Below, piece by piece: positions 1 through 7,829 of a DNA stretch of 64,000 bases. A model generated the notes under the pieces. The model was not told the origin of the DNA. It did no database searches and saw only the letters and a list, made by a program, of their open reading frames with translations. Made by a program: the position numbers and the translations under genes. Within the stretch, counting starts at the first letter, position 1. Every line of letters begins with the position of its first letter. This stretch comes from Candidatus Zixiibacteriota bacterium (lineage in GTDB: Bacteria; Zixibacteria; MSB-5A5; GN15; PGXB01), in contig JAFGAL010000010.1 of assembly GCA_016933695.1 (NCBI GenBank), positions 186,001 through 250,000 of the forward strand, read 5' to 3'.

Positions 1-1374
1 GCGTTCACCTGCCCCGGCCGGGACACCACGATCCCAGTGGCCATCGACCGCGTTACCGGATACGGTCCAACCCTGATCCGTCTCGAAATCATCGGCGAAG
101 ATCGTCACAACGTCAGTAGCGGGAAGCGCCACATTGGGTGCATCCGGTACGGGATCATACATTCGTCCCTCGGTGACATCCTCGGCGCTGACATAAAACG
201 CCAGCGTATCACCGCAAACGATAGCGGGGAGAACCGCCATATAAATATTGGTTTGCGCCTCGATCATTGCCTCGGTGATAATCTCTTCGCCGTTGATCGA
301 ATAGTGCAACTGCCCGGTGCCGGAAATCGGGGTTCCGCTTCCCGGGATGACTTTAACCGCGAACGCGGTGGTCTGCTCGGGCATGACGATTTCTGGTATT
401 CCCGACGGGTACTCAAAATACAGCGGGTCGGCTCCGGCATAGACAATGTATGCGGCGGCATAGCCGATGCTGGAGCAACCGTACTCCAATCGGCCATACC
501 CGCCATCTTCGCCCCAGCCGGTTCCCCAGGAATTACGGACGAACCAGACCCCCTCGGTTCCCTGGCTGTCATCCCATCCGACCAGAGTCACGGCATGATT
601 CAGTTCACCGTTTTCGTCACAGCCGTTAAAAATTCCGCCGCCGTATGCCTGCAGAGCGCTGTTGGCATGAACACCGACAGAAAGCGGCCCGTGATCCATA
701 ATAGCCTGTTTCATGGCATCGACAGTGGGGATACCATATTGGCTTCCGACATATGCCCAGGATTCGATCACATAATGATGCGTATACGGGCAGTTACATG
801 ATCCGAGATAGGCCACGTACGGACAATCGTCCTCGAACACCGCCCCGGTCCCGCCGCAGGCATCGGTTTTAAACTGGTGATAATCGTGGGCATACCACCC
901 GCCGGTGCAATCCCAGCCATCGGTGTTGCAGTTTACCAGCCACTGTTCGGACAGATCGACTATCATGCCGTCCTTGATTTTGATATTGCATTCCAGCGGG
1001 CCGACTGTCGCAAATGCCCAGCAACTGCCGCATCCACCCTGTTGCTTGACGACGGGAAGTCCGCCGACTTCGGTGCGCCAGTCAAATGACGACGGCAGAT
1101 CTCGCTTGGGAGCGCATTCGTCAAAGGGCGCCAGTTCGCGCCAGTTGTCCGGGATTTTCAGTCCACACAGTTGCTCCAGGGAGTATTGCGTAGCGGAATT
1201 TTCCCTGATTGTAAAAGTCCAGCCCTCATCGACCGCCTCTTTCTGCAGGTCGGCGATGTCATCGGATGTTAACTGCGCATATCCCGGTGGAGAGATAAAC
1301 GCAATAGACACAAGAAATAATAACGAAATAGTCAGGAGTGGTTTTATTGATGTCTTCTCACGTTGAAACGTCAT
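1..1374 (-). CDS. Secreted papain-family (C1A) cysteine protease, 3' end cut by window
   Basis: The frame is open from ATG 1374 to base 1 (458 residues) with no stop, so the gene continues outside the window. Residues 1-34 form a Sec signal peptide and about 35-95 look like a propeptide. The papain core follows: QQGGCGSCWAF gives catalytic Cys118, NHAVTLVGW gives His260 and RNSWGTGWG gives Asn281. From about residue 305 there are beta-sandwich segments, ending in the start of a jelly-roll-like stretch (DDFETDQGWTV). An AAGGAG Shine-Dalgarno lies 6 bases before the ATG. It is predicted to digest protein outside the cell. The C-terminus, and so its sorting tag (T9SS or dockerin as in neighbours), cannot be seen. 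Confidence 0.9.
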   Translation of the reverse strand, partial: MTFQREKTSIKPLLTISLLFLVSIAFISPPGYAQLTSDDIADLQKEAVDEGWTFTIRENSATQYSLEQLCGLKIPDNWRELAPFDECAPKRDLPSSFDWRTEVGGLPVVKQQGGCGSCWAFATVGPLECNIKIKDGMIVDLSEQWLVNCNTDGWDCTGGWYAHDYHQFKTDACGGTGAVFEDDCPYVAYLGSCNCPYTHHYVIESWAYVGSQYGIPTVDAMKQAIMDHGPLSVGVHANSALQAYGGGIFNGCDENGELNHAVTLVGWDDSQGTEGVWFVRNSWGTGWGEDGGYGRLEYGCSSIGYAAAYIVYAGADPLYFEYPSGIPEIVMPEQTTAFAVKVIPGSGTPISGTGQLHYSINGEEIITEAMIEAQTNIYMAVLPAIVCGDTLAFYVSAEDVTEGRMYDPVPDAPNVALPATDVVTIFADDFETDQGWTVSGNAVDGHWDRGVPAGAGER

Positions 1375-1506
1375 GAAATGCTCCTTTCAGCGGCACAAGA
1401 CGCCGGTTGCACGGCGAGAACACGGGTGGTTACTCGCAATGATCACAAAGCGGGAACGCACGATGCTGGTGTTACCCGGCGTGTTACCATCGCTACAAGC
1501 CCCATA

Positions 1507-1534
1507 AATATAGGCAAAAAATACGATTTGCCAA
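1507..1534 (-). promoter_or_regulatory. Probable sigma70 promoter of the C1A protease at 1374
   Basis: On the minus strand TTGGCA (1534-1529) is separated by 16 bases from TATATT (1512-1507). Transcription would start near 1500, giving a leader of about 125 bases. The gene-free stretch 1375-1705 holds only this promoter, the leader and the feoA terminator. Confidence 0.45.
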
Positions 1535-1604
1535 TAAAAAGTATATCCTGATTATCGGCTAAGCGTCGGCTATTCTTTGGATTATGAGACCCAAACGGCA
1601 AAAA

Positions 1605-1644
1605 AACGCCGGCAAACTCAGTAATTTCGCGATTTGCCGGCGTT
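1605..1644 (-). terminator. Rho-independent terminator of feoA
   Basis: A perfect 12-bp stem (AACGCCGGCAAA 1605-1616 with 1633-1644) with a 16-base loop is followed on the minus strand by seven T. It lies about 60 bases after the feoA stop. Confidence 0.85.
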
Positions 1645-1705
1645 CAACAAGGAGATGCGTAACTAGTAATCTGTAAAATGGAAATTCCGGGAAAAGGTTC
1701 CTGCA

Positions 1706-1966
1706 TTATGCGACTTCGATTTTACTGGCCATGCCGTAGCCAAGAATCAATCGATTGCTGTTAACTGAGATTATAACCGGGCCGCGTCCCCGACTGATGA
1801 CTTCCAGTTCCGTTCCTGGTACCAAGCCCATGGCGGCAAGACGGTTGCGGACATTTCGTCCGGCTGTGACCGAAATCAGACGGACCTTTTGTCCCGGGCC
1901 TACCATTGACAGGGGCATGATGCCCTCACGTGTTTTTGATGTGTCATCTTCTTCAGTTTCATGCAC
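1706..1966 (-). CDS. feoA: FeoA-domain protein (ferrous iron transport accessory)
   Basis: The protein is 86 residues and is almost entirely one FeoA (SH3-like) domain: PLSMVGPGQKVRLI, the RNRLAAMGLVPGTEL core and a final beta-strand region with ILGYGMASKIEV. FeoA proteins bind the FeoB iron channel at the cytoplasmic membrane. No feoB is adjacent, so this is an orphan feoA or a stand-alone regulator-like copy. The start is uncertain: ATG 1966 has no clear Shine-Dalgarno, while internal ATG 1918 (MPLSMVGPG) has GAGG 5 bases upstream and would give a family-typical 70-residue protein without the acidic 16-residue lead. It has its own promoter and terminator, so it is monocistronic. Confidence 0.85.
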   Translation of the reverse strand: MHETEEDDTSKTREGIMPLSMVGPGQKVRLISVTAGRNVRNRLAAMGLVPGTELEVISRGRGPVIISVNSNRLILGYGMASKIEVA

Positions 1967-1994
1967 ATAATACGGTTCTCAGTCAAAAAGTGAG

Positions 1995-2008
1995 AATGTT
2001 ATAACATT
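1995..2008. promoter_or_regulatory. Perfect 14-bp palindrome, putative operator of feoA
   Basis: AATGTTATAACATT is a perfect palindrome that overlaps the -10 box of the feoA promoter, where a repressor would block RNA polymerase. An iron- or metal-responsive repressor is the natural guess from the gene it controls, but the sequence does not match a Fur or DtxR consensus that I know. Confidence 0.5.
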
Positions 2009-2034
2009 ATACGCATCCTGACAAATGCCGTCAA
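2006..2034 (-). promoter_or_regulatory. Sigma70 promoter of feoA
   Basis: On the minus strand TTGACG (2034-2029) and a perfect TATAAT (2011-2006) are exactly 17 bases apart. The start would be near 1999, giving a leader of about 33 bases to ATG 1966. Confidence 0.8.
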
Positions 2035-2055
2035 GATGAATATGTTCGAATTTTA

Positions 2056-4203
2056 TCAATTTTCCGGATTTTGGGCCTGCCGCAGTGACAGCGATATCCG
2101 GCCGCGCTCAAGGTCGACATCCAGCACCCGGACTTTCACCGTCTGACGGACCTTGACAACCTCCGCCGGATCTTTGACAAAGCGATCCGCCAGTTCGCTG
2201 ATATGCACCAGTCCGTCCTGATGAACGCCGACATCGACAAATGCCCCGAACGCGGTTACGTTGGTGACAATTCCCGGCAGGAGCATGCCGGGCCTGACAT
2301 CCTCGATGGTATTGACGGAGTCATCGTAACTGAACGGCTCGAAGGTTTGGCGCGGATCGCGTCCTGGTTTGGCCAGCTCATCCATGATATCCCTCAGCGT
2401 CGGCATACCGACCGTTTCGGTGATATACTTCTCCAGGTCGATTTTTCTGCGAAGGTTCTCGTCGTTCATGAGATCAAGGACACTGCACCCGAGATCGTCG
2501 GCCATGGCCTGCACGAGGGCATACCGTTCGGGATGCACGGCACTACGGTCCAGCGGGTTTTTGGCGTCGGTGATACGTAAAAACCCGGCGGCCTGCTCGA
2601 ATGCTTTCGGCCCGAGGCGGGTGACTTTTTGCAGGGCCTGACGTGACGGGAACGGTCCGTTCTGCTCGCGGTAAGCGATAATATTCTGCGCCAGGGTCGG
2701 ACCAAGACCGGAGACATAGGTCAAAAGTTGTTTGCTGGCGGTGTTGACTTCCACACCGACGGCGTTGACGCAACTGATTACGGTGTCATCGAGTCCCTGC
2801 CGCAGGGCGGTCTGGTCGACATCATGCTGGTATTGCCCGACCCCGATCGACTTGGGATCGATCTTGACCAGTTCCGCCAGTGGATCCATGAGACGTCGGC
2901 CGATCGACACCGCGCCGCGTACGGTAACGTCGTAGTCCGGGAATTCCTCGCGGGCAACTTCGGAAGCCGAATAAATCGATGCGCCCGATTCGTTCACCAT
3001 TTCGATGAGAATATGTTTCGGCAGGCCGAGGCCGCGGATGAACGCTTCGGTTTCCCGCCCGGCGGTGCCGTTGCCGATGGCGATGACTTTTACTTTGTAT
3101 TTCTCGCACAGGGCCCTGATCTCCGAGGCGGCATCGGCGCGACGCGCCTCGCCGGAGTGCGGGAAAACGGCGGTGTGATGATCCAGCCGTCCCTGTTCAT
3201 CCAGACAGACCACCTTGCATCCGGTGCGAAAACCGGGATCGATTGCCAGCACCGCTTTCTGGCCGAGAGGAGGGGCCATCAGCAACCCGCGCAGATTTTC
3301 GGCGAAGATGCGAATCGCCTCCTGATCGGCGCGATTGCGCGATTCCAGGCGCATTTCGGTTTCCATGGCCGGATGCAACAGCCGTTTGTAGCTGTCATGC
3401 ACGGCCAGACGCACCTGTTCCGAGGCGGCGTTGTCGGAGACGACGAATATCTTCTCGAGAATGGCCAGTGCATCTTTTTCGTCAGGGGCGATACCCATAC
3501 TGAGAATATTTTCCGCCTCGCCGCGTCGCATTGCCAGAATCCGATGCGAGGGCGCATCGGCCAGCGGTTCGGTCCAGTCGAAATAGTCGGCGTATTTGGC
3601 GCCGTCGGCTTCCTTGCTGGAAATCACATGGGTCGAAATCATCGCATTGTCAATATACAACTCCCGTAATTTGGCACGGGCGTCGGCATCCTCGTTGACC
3701 CACGCTGCGATAATATCGCGCGCACCGGCCAGAGCCTCTTCGATTGAGATGACTTCTTTTTCCTGATTGATATACACCTCGGCTTCGGCCTCCGGGTCAC
3801 ATTGCTCCTGCAAAAACAATACCTGTGCCAACGGTTCGAGACCGCGTTCGATGGCGATCGTCGCGCGGGTGCGACGTTTGGGCCGGAAGGGAAGGTAGAT
3901 ATCCTCCAGTTCGGTCAGGGTCTGGGCCGCCTCCAGTTTCTCTTTTAACTCATCGGTGAGCAGTCCGCGCTCTTCGAGTGATTTGAGAATCGCATCGCGA
4001 CGCTTGTCCAACTCACGCAATTGCGCCATCCGGTCGCGAATGGAGGTGATGGCAACTTCGTCAAGACTGCCGGTCGCCTCCTTGCGATATCTTGCGATAA
4101 ACGGAACCGTCGCCTCGTCGTCAAGAAGCCGAACCGTGGCAACAACCTGTTTCTCGGCAAGTTTCAACTCCCCGGCGATCTGTGATATATGAACAGTATT
4201 CAT
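2056..4203 (-). CDS. tex: Tex-family RNA-binding transcription accessory protein
   Basis: A protein of about 715 residues with Tex architecture: helical N-terminal half (SQIAGELKL, VPFIARYRKEATGSLDE), a YqgF/RNase H-like domain (VLAIDPGFRTGCKVV), a helix-hairpin-helix region (YVSGLGPTLAQNII, VTRLGPKAFEQAAGFLRI) and a C-terminal S1 domain (GIVTNVTAFGAFVDVG...GLVHISEL). Tex binds nucleic acid in the cytoplasm and affects transcription and gene expression in other bacteria. The frame is open further upstream to 4272, but ATG 4203 (MNTVHISQ) fits the family N-terminus and has AGGA 9 bases before it. It is separated from folE2 upstream by a probable terminator, so it is likely its own unit. Confidence 0.95.
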   Translation of the reverse strand: MNTVHISQIAGELKLAEKQVVATVRLLDDEATVPFIARYRKEATGSLDEVAITSIRDRMAQLRELDKRRDAILKSLEERGLLTDELKEKLEAAQTLTELEDIYLPFRPKRRTRATIAIERGLEPLAQVLFLQEQCDPEAEAEVYINQEKEVISIEEALAGARDIIAAWVNEDADARAKLRELYIDNAMISTHVISSKEADGAKYADYFDWTEPLADAPSHRILAMRRGEAENILSMGIAPDEKDALAILEKIFVVSDNAASEQVRLAVHDSYKRLLHPAMETEMRLESRNRADQEAIRIFAENLRGLLMAPPLGQKAVLAIDPGFRTGCKVVCLDEQGRLDHHTAVFPHSGEARRADAASEIRALCEKYKVKVIAIGNGTAGRETEAFIRGLGLPKHILIEMVNESGASIYSASEVAREEFPDYDVTVRGAVSIGRRLMDPLAELVKIDPKSIGVGQYQHDVDQTALRQGLDDTVISCVNAVGVEVNTASKQLLTYVSGLGPTLAQNIIAYREQNGPFPSRQALQKVTRLGPKAFEQAAGFLRITDAKNPLDRSAVHPERYALVQAMADDLGCSVLDLMNDENLRRKIDLEKYITETVGMPTLRDIMDELAKPGRDPRQTFEPFSYDDSVNTIEDVRPGMLLPGIVTNVTAFGAFVDVGVHQDGLVHISELADRFVKDPAEVVKVRQTVKVRVLDVDLERGRISLSLRQAQNPEN

Positions 4204-4304
4204 CGTCATGTTTCCTGTGGTATAAACGGTGTCTGCATGCGCATACATACAATAACGACGGTAAAAATGCAATAGTGGAATGTTTGGCGCAATGAAAAAG
4301 ACAG

Positions 4305-4330
4305 GGGATTACACCGGGATGCGTAATCCC
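4305..4330 (-). terminator. Probable terminator of the pterin operon
   Basis: An 8-bp stem (GGGATTAC 4305-4312 with 4323-4330) is followed on the minus strand, after five bases, by five T. It lies 10 bases after the folE2 stop. Confidence 0.6.
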
Positions 4331-4339
4331 GTGATAAAG

Positions 4340-5185
4340 TTACTGCGATGATTTCGAGACCAGTGTCAATCGGGAATTATCTCTCCCGCTGGCGACTTCG
4401 TCACGTTCCGCCCTGAGGTTTCGCTCGATCGATGCGTACGCGCTGTGGTTATGGATCGACTCGAAGTTTTCCGACTCCACCATGAACCAGTCGATCCGTT
4501 CATCGTTGGAGATCGTTTCGGTGATCGCCCGCACGATATCCTCGACAAAGGCCGGGTTGTCGTAGGCGTGCTCGGTGACGTATTTTTCGTCCTCGCGCTT
4601 CAACAGCGAGTATATTTCGCAGGAGGCCTTGTCCTCGACCAGCCGGATCAACTCCTCAAGCCAGATGAACGTATTCTTGCGGACCGCAAGCGTGATAATC
4701 GAACGCTGATTGTGGGCGCCGTAATCGGAAATTTCCTTCGAGCAGGGGCAAAGCGATGTCACCGGAACCTTGATCGTCAAAACAACATCTGTCTTATTTT
4801 TACCGTTGCCGGTGGCTGAGATGGTACACTCATAGTCGATCAACCCGGGCGACCCGGTAACGGGCGCCCGTTTTTCAATAAAGTAGGGAAAGGTCAATTC
4901 CAGGTGCGCCTTGAGGGCGTGCAGTTTGGTACGGGCGTGTTGCAGGATTTCATCGAGGCGTGATATATCCAGCGCATCGCGGTATTCGTTGAGAATTTCC
5001 ACGAACCGCGACATGTGCGTCCCTTTGAAATGATGCGGCAGGTCGACATAGAAATTGACATCGGCGACTGTGTGTTGCACGGTGCGGTTGCGGTCTTTGA
5101 CCACGATCGGCAGCTTAAGGTTTTTTATGCCGACCTTGTCGATCGCGATATTGCGATCATCGTATGAACTCTGTATATCTTTCAT
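4340..5185 (-). CDS. folE2: GTP cyclohydrolase IB (FolE2/COG1469)
   Basis: The protein is 281 residues, usual for the FolE2 (GCYH-IB) family. The signature TSLCPCSK contains Cys146 and Cys148, followed by GAHNQRS with a conserved His; the N-terminal half has GIKNLKLPIVV and PHHFKGTHMSRF, also typical. The enzyme opens GTP to 7,8-dihydroneopterin triphosphate in the cytoplasm; the IB form can use metals other than zinc. It is the last gene of a five-gene minus-strand operon, 12 bases after the pyruvoyl-tetrahydropterin synthase gene, so its product is probably handed to that enzyme rather than only to folate synthesis. Confidence 0.95.
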   Translation of the reverse strand: MKDIQSSYDDRNIAIDKVGIKNLKLPIVVKDRNRTVQHTVADVNFYVDLPHHFKGTHMSRFVEILNEYRDALDISRLDEILQHARTKLHALKAHLELTFPYFIEKRAPVTGSPGLIDYECTISATGNGKNKTDVVLTIKVPVTSLCPCSKEISDYGAHNQRSIITLAVRKNTFIWLEELIRLVEDKASCEIYSLLKREDEKYVTEHAYDNPAFVEDIVRAITETISNDERIDWFMVESENFESIHNHSAYASIERNLRAERDEVASGRDNSRLTLVSKSSQ

Positions 5186-5197
5186 CCAATACCCCCG

Positions 5198-5605
5198 TTA
5201 ACGGGTGATCTTTACCCGATTGTTTTCCGATTCGTGCAGAACGATGTTTTCCAGAAGCCCCTCGCCGAAAGCGCGGTCCAGAATTTCCCAGATTTGATGC
5301 GCAACGTTTTCGGTGGTTGGAATAACGCCCTGCATGAAATCAACGTCGAGATTGAGATTTTTATGATCCACTTTGGCGATGACCTGTTCGGTGATGATTC
5401 GTTTCATGTCCTTGAGATTTATCACCATCCCGGTTTCCGGATCGATCTCGCCGGTGACGGTCACCTCCAGAATATAGTTATGACCGTGGCCGTTGGGATT
5501 GGCGCAATCCCCGAAAATCCGCCGGTTTTTGGCATCGTCGAACGCCGAATTGTACAACCGGTGTCCGGCGCTGAACGTCACCCGTCTGGTTATCGATGTT
5601 TTCAC
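5198..5605 (-). CDS. 6-pyruvoyl-tetrahydropterin synthase (PTPS/QueD superfamily)
   Basis: The 135-residue T-fold enzyme has zinc ligands His15 (SAGHRL), His40 and His42 (NGHGHNY), and the catalytic set Cys34, Asp80, His81 and Glu125 (HESENN). The Cys region, CANPNGHGHNY, matches animal-type PTPS (CNNPNGHGHNY) better than the shorter QueD form. PTPS removes triphosphate from dihydroneopterin triphosphate to give 6-pyruvoyl-tetrahydropterin, the precursor of tetrahydrobiopterin. The gene overlaps the preceding CDP-alcohol phosphotransferase by 4 bases and is followed by folE2. A QueD role in queuosine synthesis cannot be excluded, but no other queuosine gene is present and the neighbours point to biopterin. 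Confidence 0.85.
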   Translation of the reverse strand: MKTSITRRVTFSAGHRLYNSAFDDAKNRRIFGDCANPNGHGHNYILEVTVTGEIDPETGMVINLKDMKRIITEQVIAKVDHKNLNLDVDFMQGVIPTTENVAHQIWEILDRAFGEGLLENIVLHESENNRVKITR

Positions 5606-6516
5606 GGTTCCATTCCCGTTTGCTTCGCCGTGGCGACGGCAAACACCGCCGGTTTCGACGATAGCCGTTGATAGTAACGTTTACGAAGATATAACACGAA
5701 AATAAGATAAAGGTTCATGACGATGCTGATAAAAATCAGCGCCAACTGCGGACGGCTCAGAAGCGCACATAAGATTATTACAAAAATATGCGTGCCGAAA
5801 CACAGGGCCGATTGCATAATCATCAGCTGATGATTCCCGTATCGAAGCCGGCCCTCGTGAATATTGCCGCTGGACAGTAACCTGTTATCAACGGCCAGGA
5901 CCAGTTTATCCTGCCAGCCGTACACGATGAGATAGAACAAGCGAAGAGTCTTCAGGATCACTTTGCCAAACAGTGAATAAGACTGCCTCTGCACGTCATC
6001 GCGTGAGTTTTCATCCTGACGGGAGGAGAGTGTGTCGATTCCGAACGCCGCAACGTATCCCAGCTGATAGAAATTGAAAAACGAACATTGTATGAAGGTC
6101 GAGAAAATCGCAACAATCGCCCAGAGATAATATCCGGTATGTCCGTTTGGCGCCGCATGAGAACCGATTGCGATCATGGTTGCTGACAGGACAAAAAAAT
6201 CGCCGAGTGAATCGAGATAGCGGCCGATCAAATGCCCGCGCCCGGTCAGACGCGCCAGGGCGCCATCGGAAGCGTCGAAGACATCCTTGAGATGAATCGC
6301 AACTGCCGCCAAAATGATATGGCCGATGGAAAAACAATACGCGGAGATCAGACCGAACAGAATTGACAGCGCCGTTGCCGCTTCATGCGGAACGCGACAG
6401 CGATACAGAATCTTTATTACCTGACGGAAATAGAAAATCCAGAAAACGGAGATATTGACATAGCGGTACTGCGGCGGCAGTTTTTCGGATTGCTCAAGAT
6501 CCGGAGATTTCCTCAC
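5602..6516 (-). CDS. CDP-alcohol phosphatidyltransferase family membrane protein
   Basis: This 304-residue protein carries the complete family motif at about residues 80-105: DASDGALAR, eight residues, Gly, three residues, Asp, three residues, Asp. It has five or six hydrophobic helices. Family members transfer a phosphoalcohol from a CDP-alcohol to an alcohol acceptor in the membrane; the substrate cannot be told from sequence. Its ends overlap both neighbours by 4 bases (ATGA), so it is translationally coupled inside the pterin operon, an unexpected place for a phospholipid-type enzyme. Confidence 0.88.
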   Translation of the reverse strand: MRKSPDLEQSEKLPPQYRYVNISVFWIFYFRQVIKILYRCRVPHEAATALSILFGLISAYCFSIGHIILAAVAIHLKDVFDASDGALARLTGRGHLIGRYLDSLGDFFVLSATMIAIGSHAAPNGHTGYYLWAIVAIFSTFIQCSFFNFYQLGYVAAFGIDTLSSRQDENSRDDVQRQSYSLFGKVILKTLRLFYLIVYGWQDKLVLAVDNRLLSSGNIHEGRLRYGNHQLMIMQSALCFGTHIFVIILCALLSRPQLALIFISIVMNLYLIFVLYLRKRYYQRLSSKPAVFAVATAKQTGMEP

Positions 6517-7235
6517 AGAGACGGCTCCGCAATCATCAGGTTGTACCCGGTCAAATCGCCCGAATCCGGGCCGGCCAGATAGAGAATCCGCTCAGCAACG
6601 TCGGCGGGGGACAGGTCGGCCTGCACACCGGGCGGAACGGCCGCTTTGAACATGGCCGTATCGACTCCCGACGGGGAGATCTGATTGACGCGAATGTTGT
6701 TGTCTTTGTTTTCCAGCGCCAGGATTTCTGTCAGTCCCCACAGGCCGTACTTGGTGATATTGTATGCTCCGAATCCGGGGAATTTCTCGACACTGAAACA
6801 GCCGGAAAACGATGACACATTGACAATTGTACCGCCGGTCGCGCTGTCGACCATTGCCACAAACTTCTGTGCGATATAAAACGGCGCCAGTACGTTGGTG
6901 TCGACCATCGAACGAAACCGCGCGATATCATATTCACGCATCAGGCCGGAATCAAACCGCGCCGCATTGTTAATCAGGGTGTCAATCCCTGAAAAAGCCC
7001 TGCGGATTTCATCGAAAAGCCGGTCGATTTCAGCCTGTTGTGAGATGTCGACCGGAAGAGCCAGAACAGTGCTTCCCTCGGCGCGGCAGAACTCTGCGGT
7101 TTCATCGAGTTCCGATTCAGTGCGTGATACCAGAATAAGATTCGCGCCATTCTGCGCAAAGAGCAATGCCGTTGCCTTGCCGATGCCGCGTCCCGCCCCG
7201 GTGATCAACGCGATTTTATCCTGCAGTATTTTCAT
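6513..7235 (-). CDS. SDR-family oxidoreductase, candidate sepiapterin-reductase-like
   Basis: A classical 240-residue short-chain dehydrogenase: cofactor loop TGAGRGIG (residues 12-19), NNAA (89-92), and catalytic Ser141/142, Tyr158 and Lys162 in the YNITK motif. The Arg in GRGIG and SRTE at strand 2 favour NADPH. The substrate is not readable from sequence. Because the gene lies between pterin dehydratase and PTPS genes and overlaps its downstream neighbour by 4 bases, reduction of 6-pyruvoyl-tetrahydropterin (sepiapterin-reductase-type step) is the best inference. A general 3-oxoacyl-reductase or sugar reductase role is the alternative. Confidence 0.85.
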   Translation of the reverse strand: MKILQDKIALITGAGRGIGKATALLFAQNGANLILVSRTESELDETAEFCRAEGSTVLALPVDISQQAEIDRLFDEIRRAFSGIDTLINNAARFDSGLMREYDIARFRSMVDTNVLAPFYIAQKFVAMVDSATGGTIVNVSSFSGCFSVEKFPGFGAYNITKYGLWGLTEILALENKDNNIRVNQISPSGVDTAMFKAAVPPGVQADLSPADVAERILYLAGPDSGDLTGYNLMIAEPSL

Positions 7236-7329
7236 GATTCATCGATCCGGAATTTGCACATGTCTGTTTGTTCAACCGAAACATAAGACAAAGGCAAGCG
7301 GCATTCAAGCGCTTTTAAGAGAAACGGCG

Positions 7330-7686
7330 TTATTTCGAGACAATCGCGTCAATCTTGGCGGCAAGAATAAAATCGTTTTCATGCAATCCGCCGATGGCAT
7401 GGGTCCAGATCGTGAAATCGACTTTATTATAATGCACGCAAAAATCGGGATGATGCCCCTCGGATTCGGCGATATCTTCCACCTGCCGGAGAAACGCCAT
7501 CGCATTACGGAAATTTGCGAATTGGAACCGTTTCTGCAGCGTTTTGATCGTGTTGCCATTTTGAGATATATCACGCACCACCCAGTCGGGAACCTGTTCG
7601 AGTAGATGCTGAATGGTATCGGCGACAAGCGGCGTCACGCCGCCTTCGCAGGGAACACAGGTTTTATTGTGTAAAGGCGTATTCAT
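7330..7686 (-). CDS. Pterin-4a-carbinolamine dehydratase
   Basis: The protein is 118 residues with the family motif EGHHPD (residues 76-81) and the later IWTHAIGGLHENDFILAAKID tail typical of PCD/PhhB. The N-terminal CVPCEGG is also common in bacterial members. The enzyme dehydrates 4a-hydroxytetrahydropterin, regenerating the cofactor after aromatic amino acid hydroxylation. ATG 7686 was chosen because AAGGAGA lies 6 bases upstream. It is the first gene of the operon, 94 bases ahead of the SDR. No aromatic amino acid hydroxylase is in the window. Confidence 0.93.
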   Translation of the reverse strand: MNTPLHNKTCVPCEGGVTPLVADTIQHLLEQVPDWVVRDISQNGNTIKTLQKRFQFANFRNAMAFLRQVEDIAESEGHHPDFCVHYNKVDFTIWTHAIGGLHENDFILAAKIDAIVSK

Positions 7687-7719
7687 CCGGTCTCCTTCGT
7701 TACTCAAGTGAGATGATGG

Positions 7720-7747
7720 ACTATAATAATCTTGTAATTGATGTAAC
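7720..7747 (-). promoter_or_regulatory. Possible promoter of the pterin operon
   Basis: On the minus strand GTTACA (7747-7742) and TATAGT (7725-7720) are 16 bases apart, about 30 bases before ATG 7686. The -35 is weak. Confidence 0.35.
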
Positions 7748-7779
7748 GGACGGATTTGTGGTGGTGTTCCCATAGAAAA

Positions 7780-7805
7780 ACGCCGTCAGGAACCCCCGGC
7801 GGCGT
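7780..7805 (-). terminator. Rho-independent terminator of the gene at 7830-8399
   Basis: A 6-bp GC-rich stem (ACGCCG 7780-7785 with 7800-7805) is followed on the minus strand by five T, 25 bases after the stop codon. Confidence 0.65.
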
Positions 7806-7829
7806 CGGTAATGCACATTCGCCGGTGAG

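Noticed and set aside
2728-3669. Long plus-strand open frame of 313 codons opposite tex
   Set aside because: It is antisense to the well-supported tex gene and shows no domain or ribosome site.
5198-5605. Reading the PTPS-like gene as queD for queuosine synthesis
   Set aside because: The Cys motif is of PTPS type and the neighbours are pterin genes; kept only as a less likely alternative.
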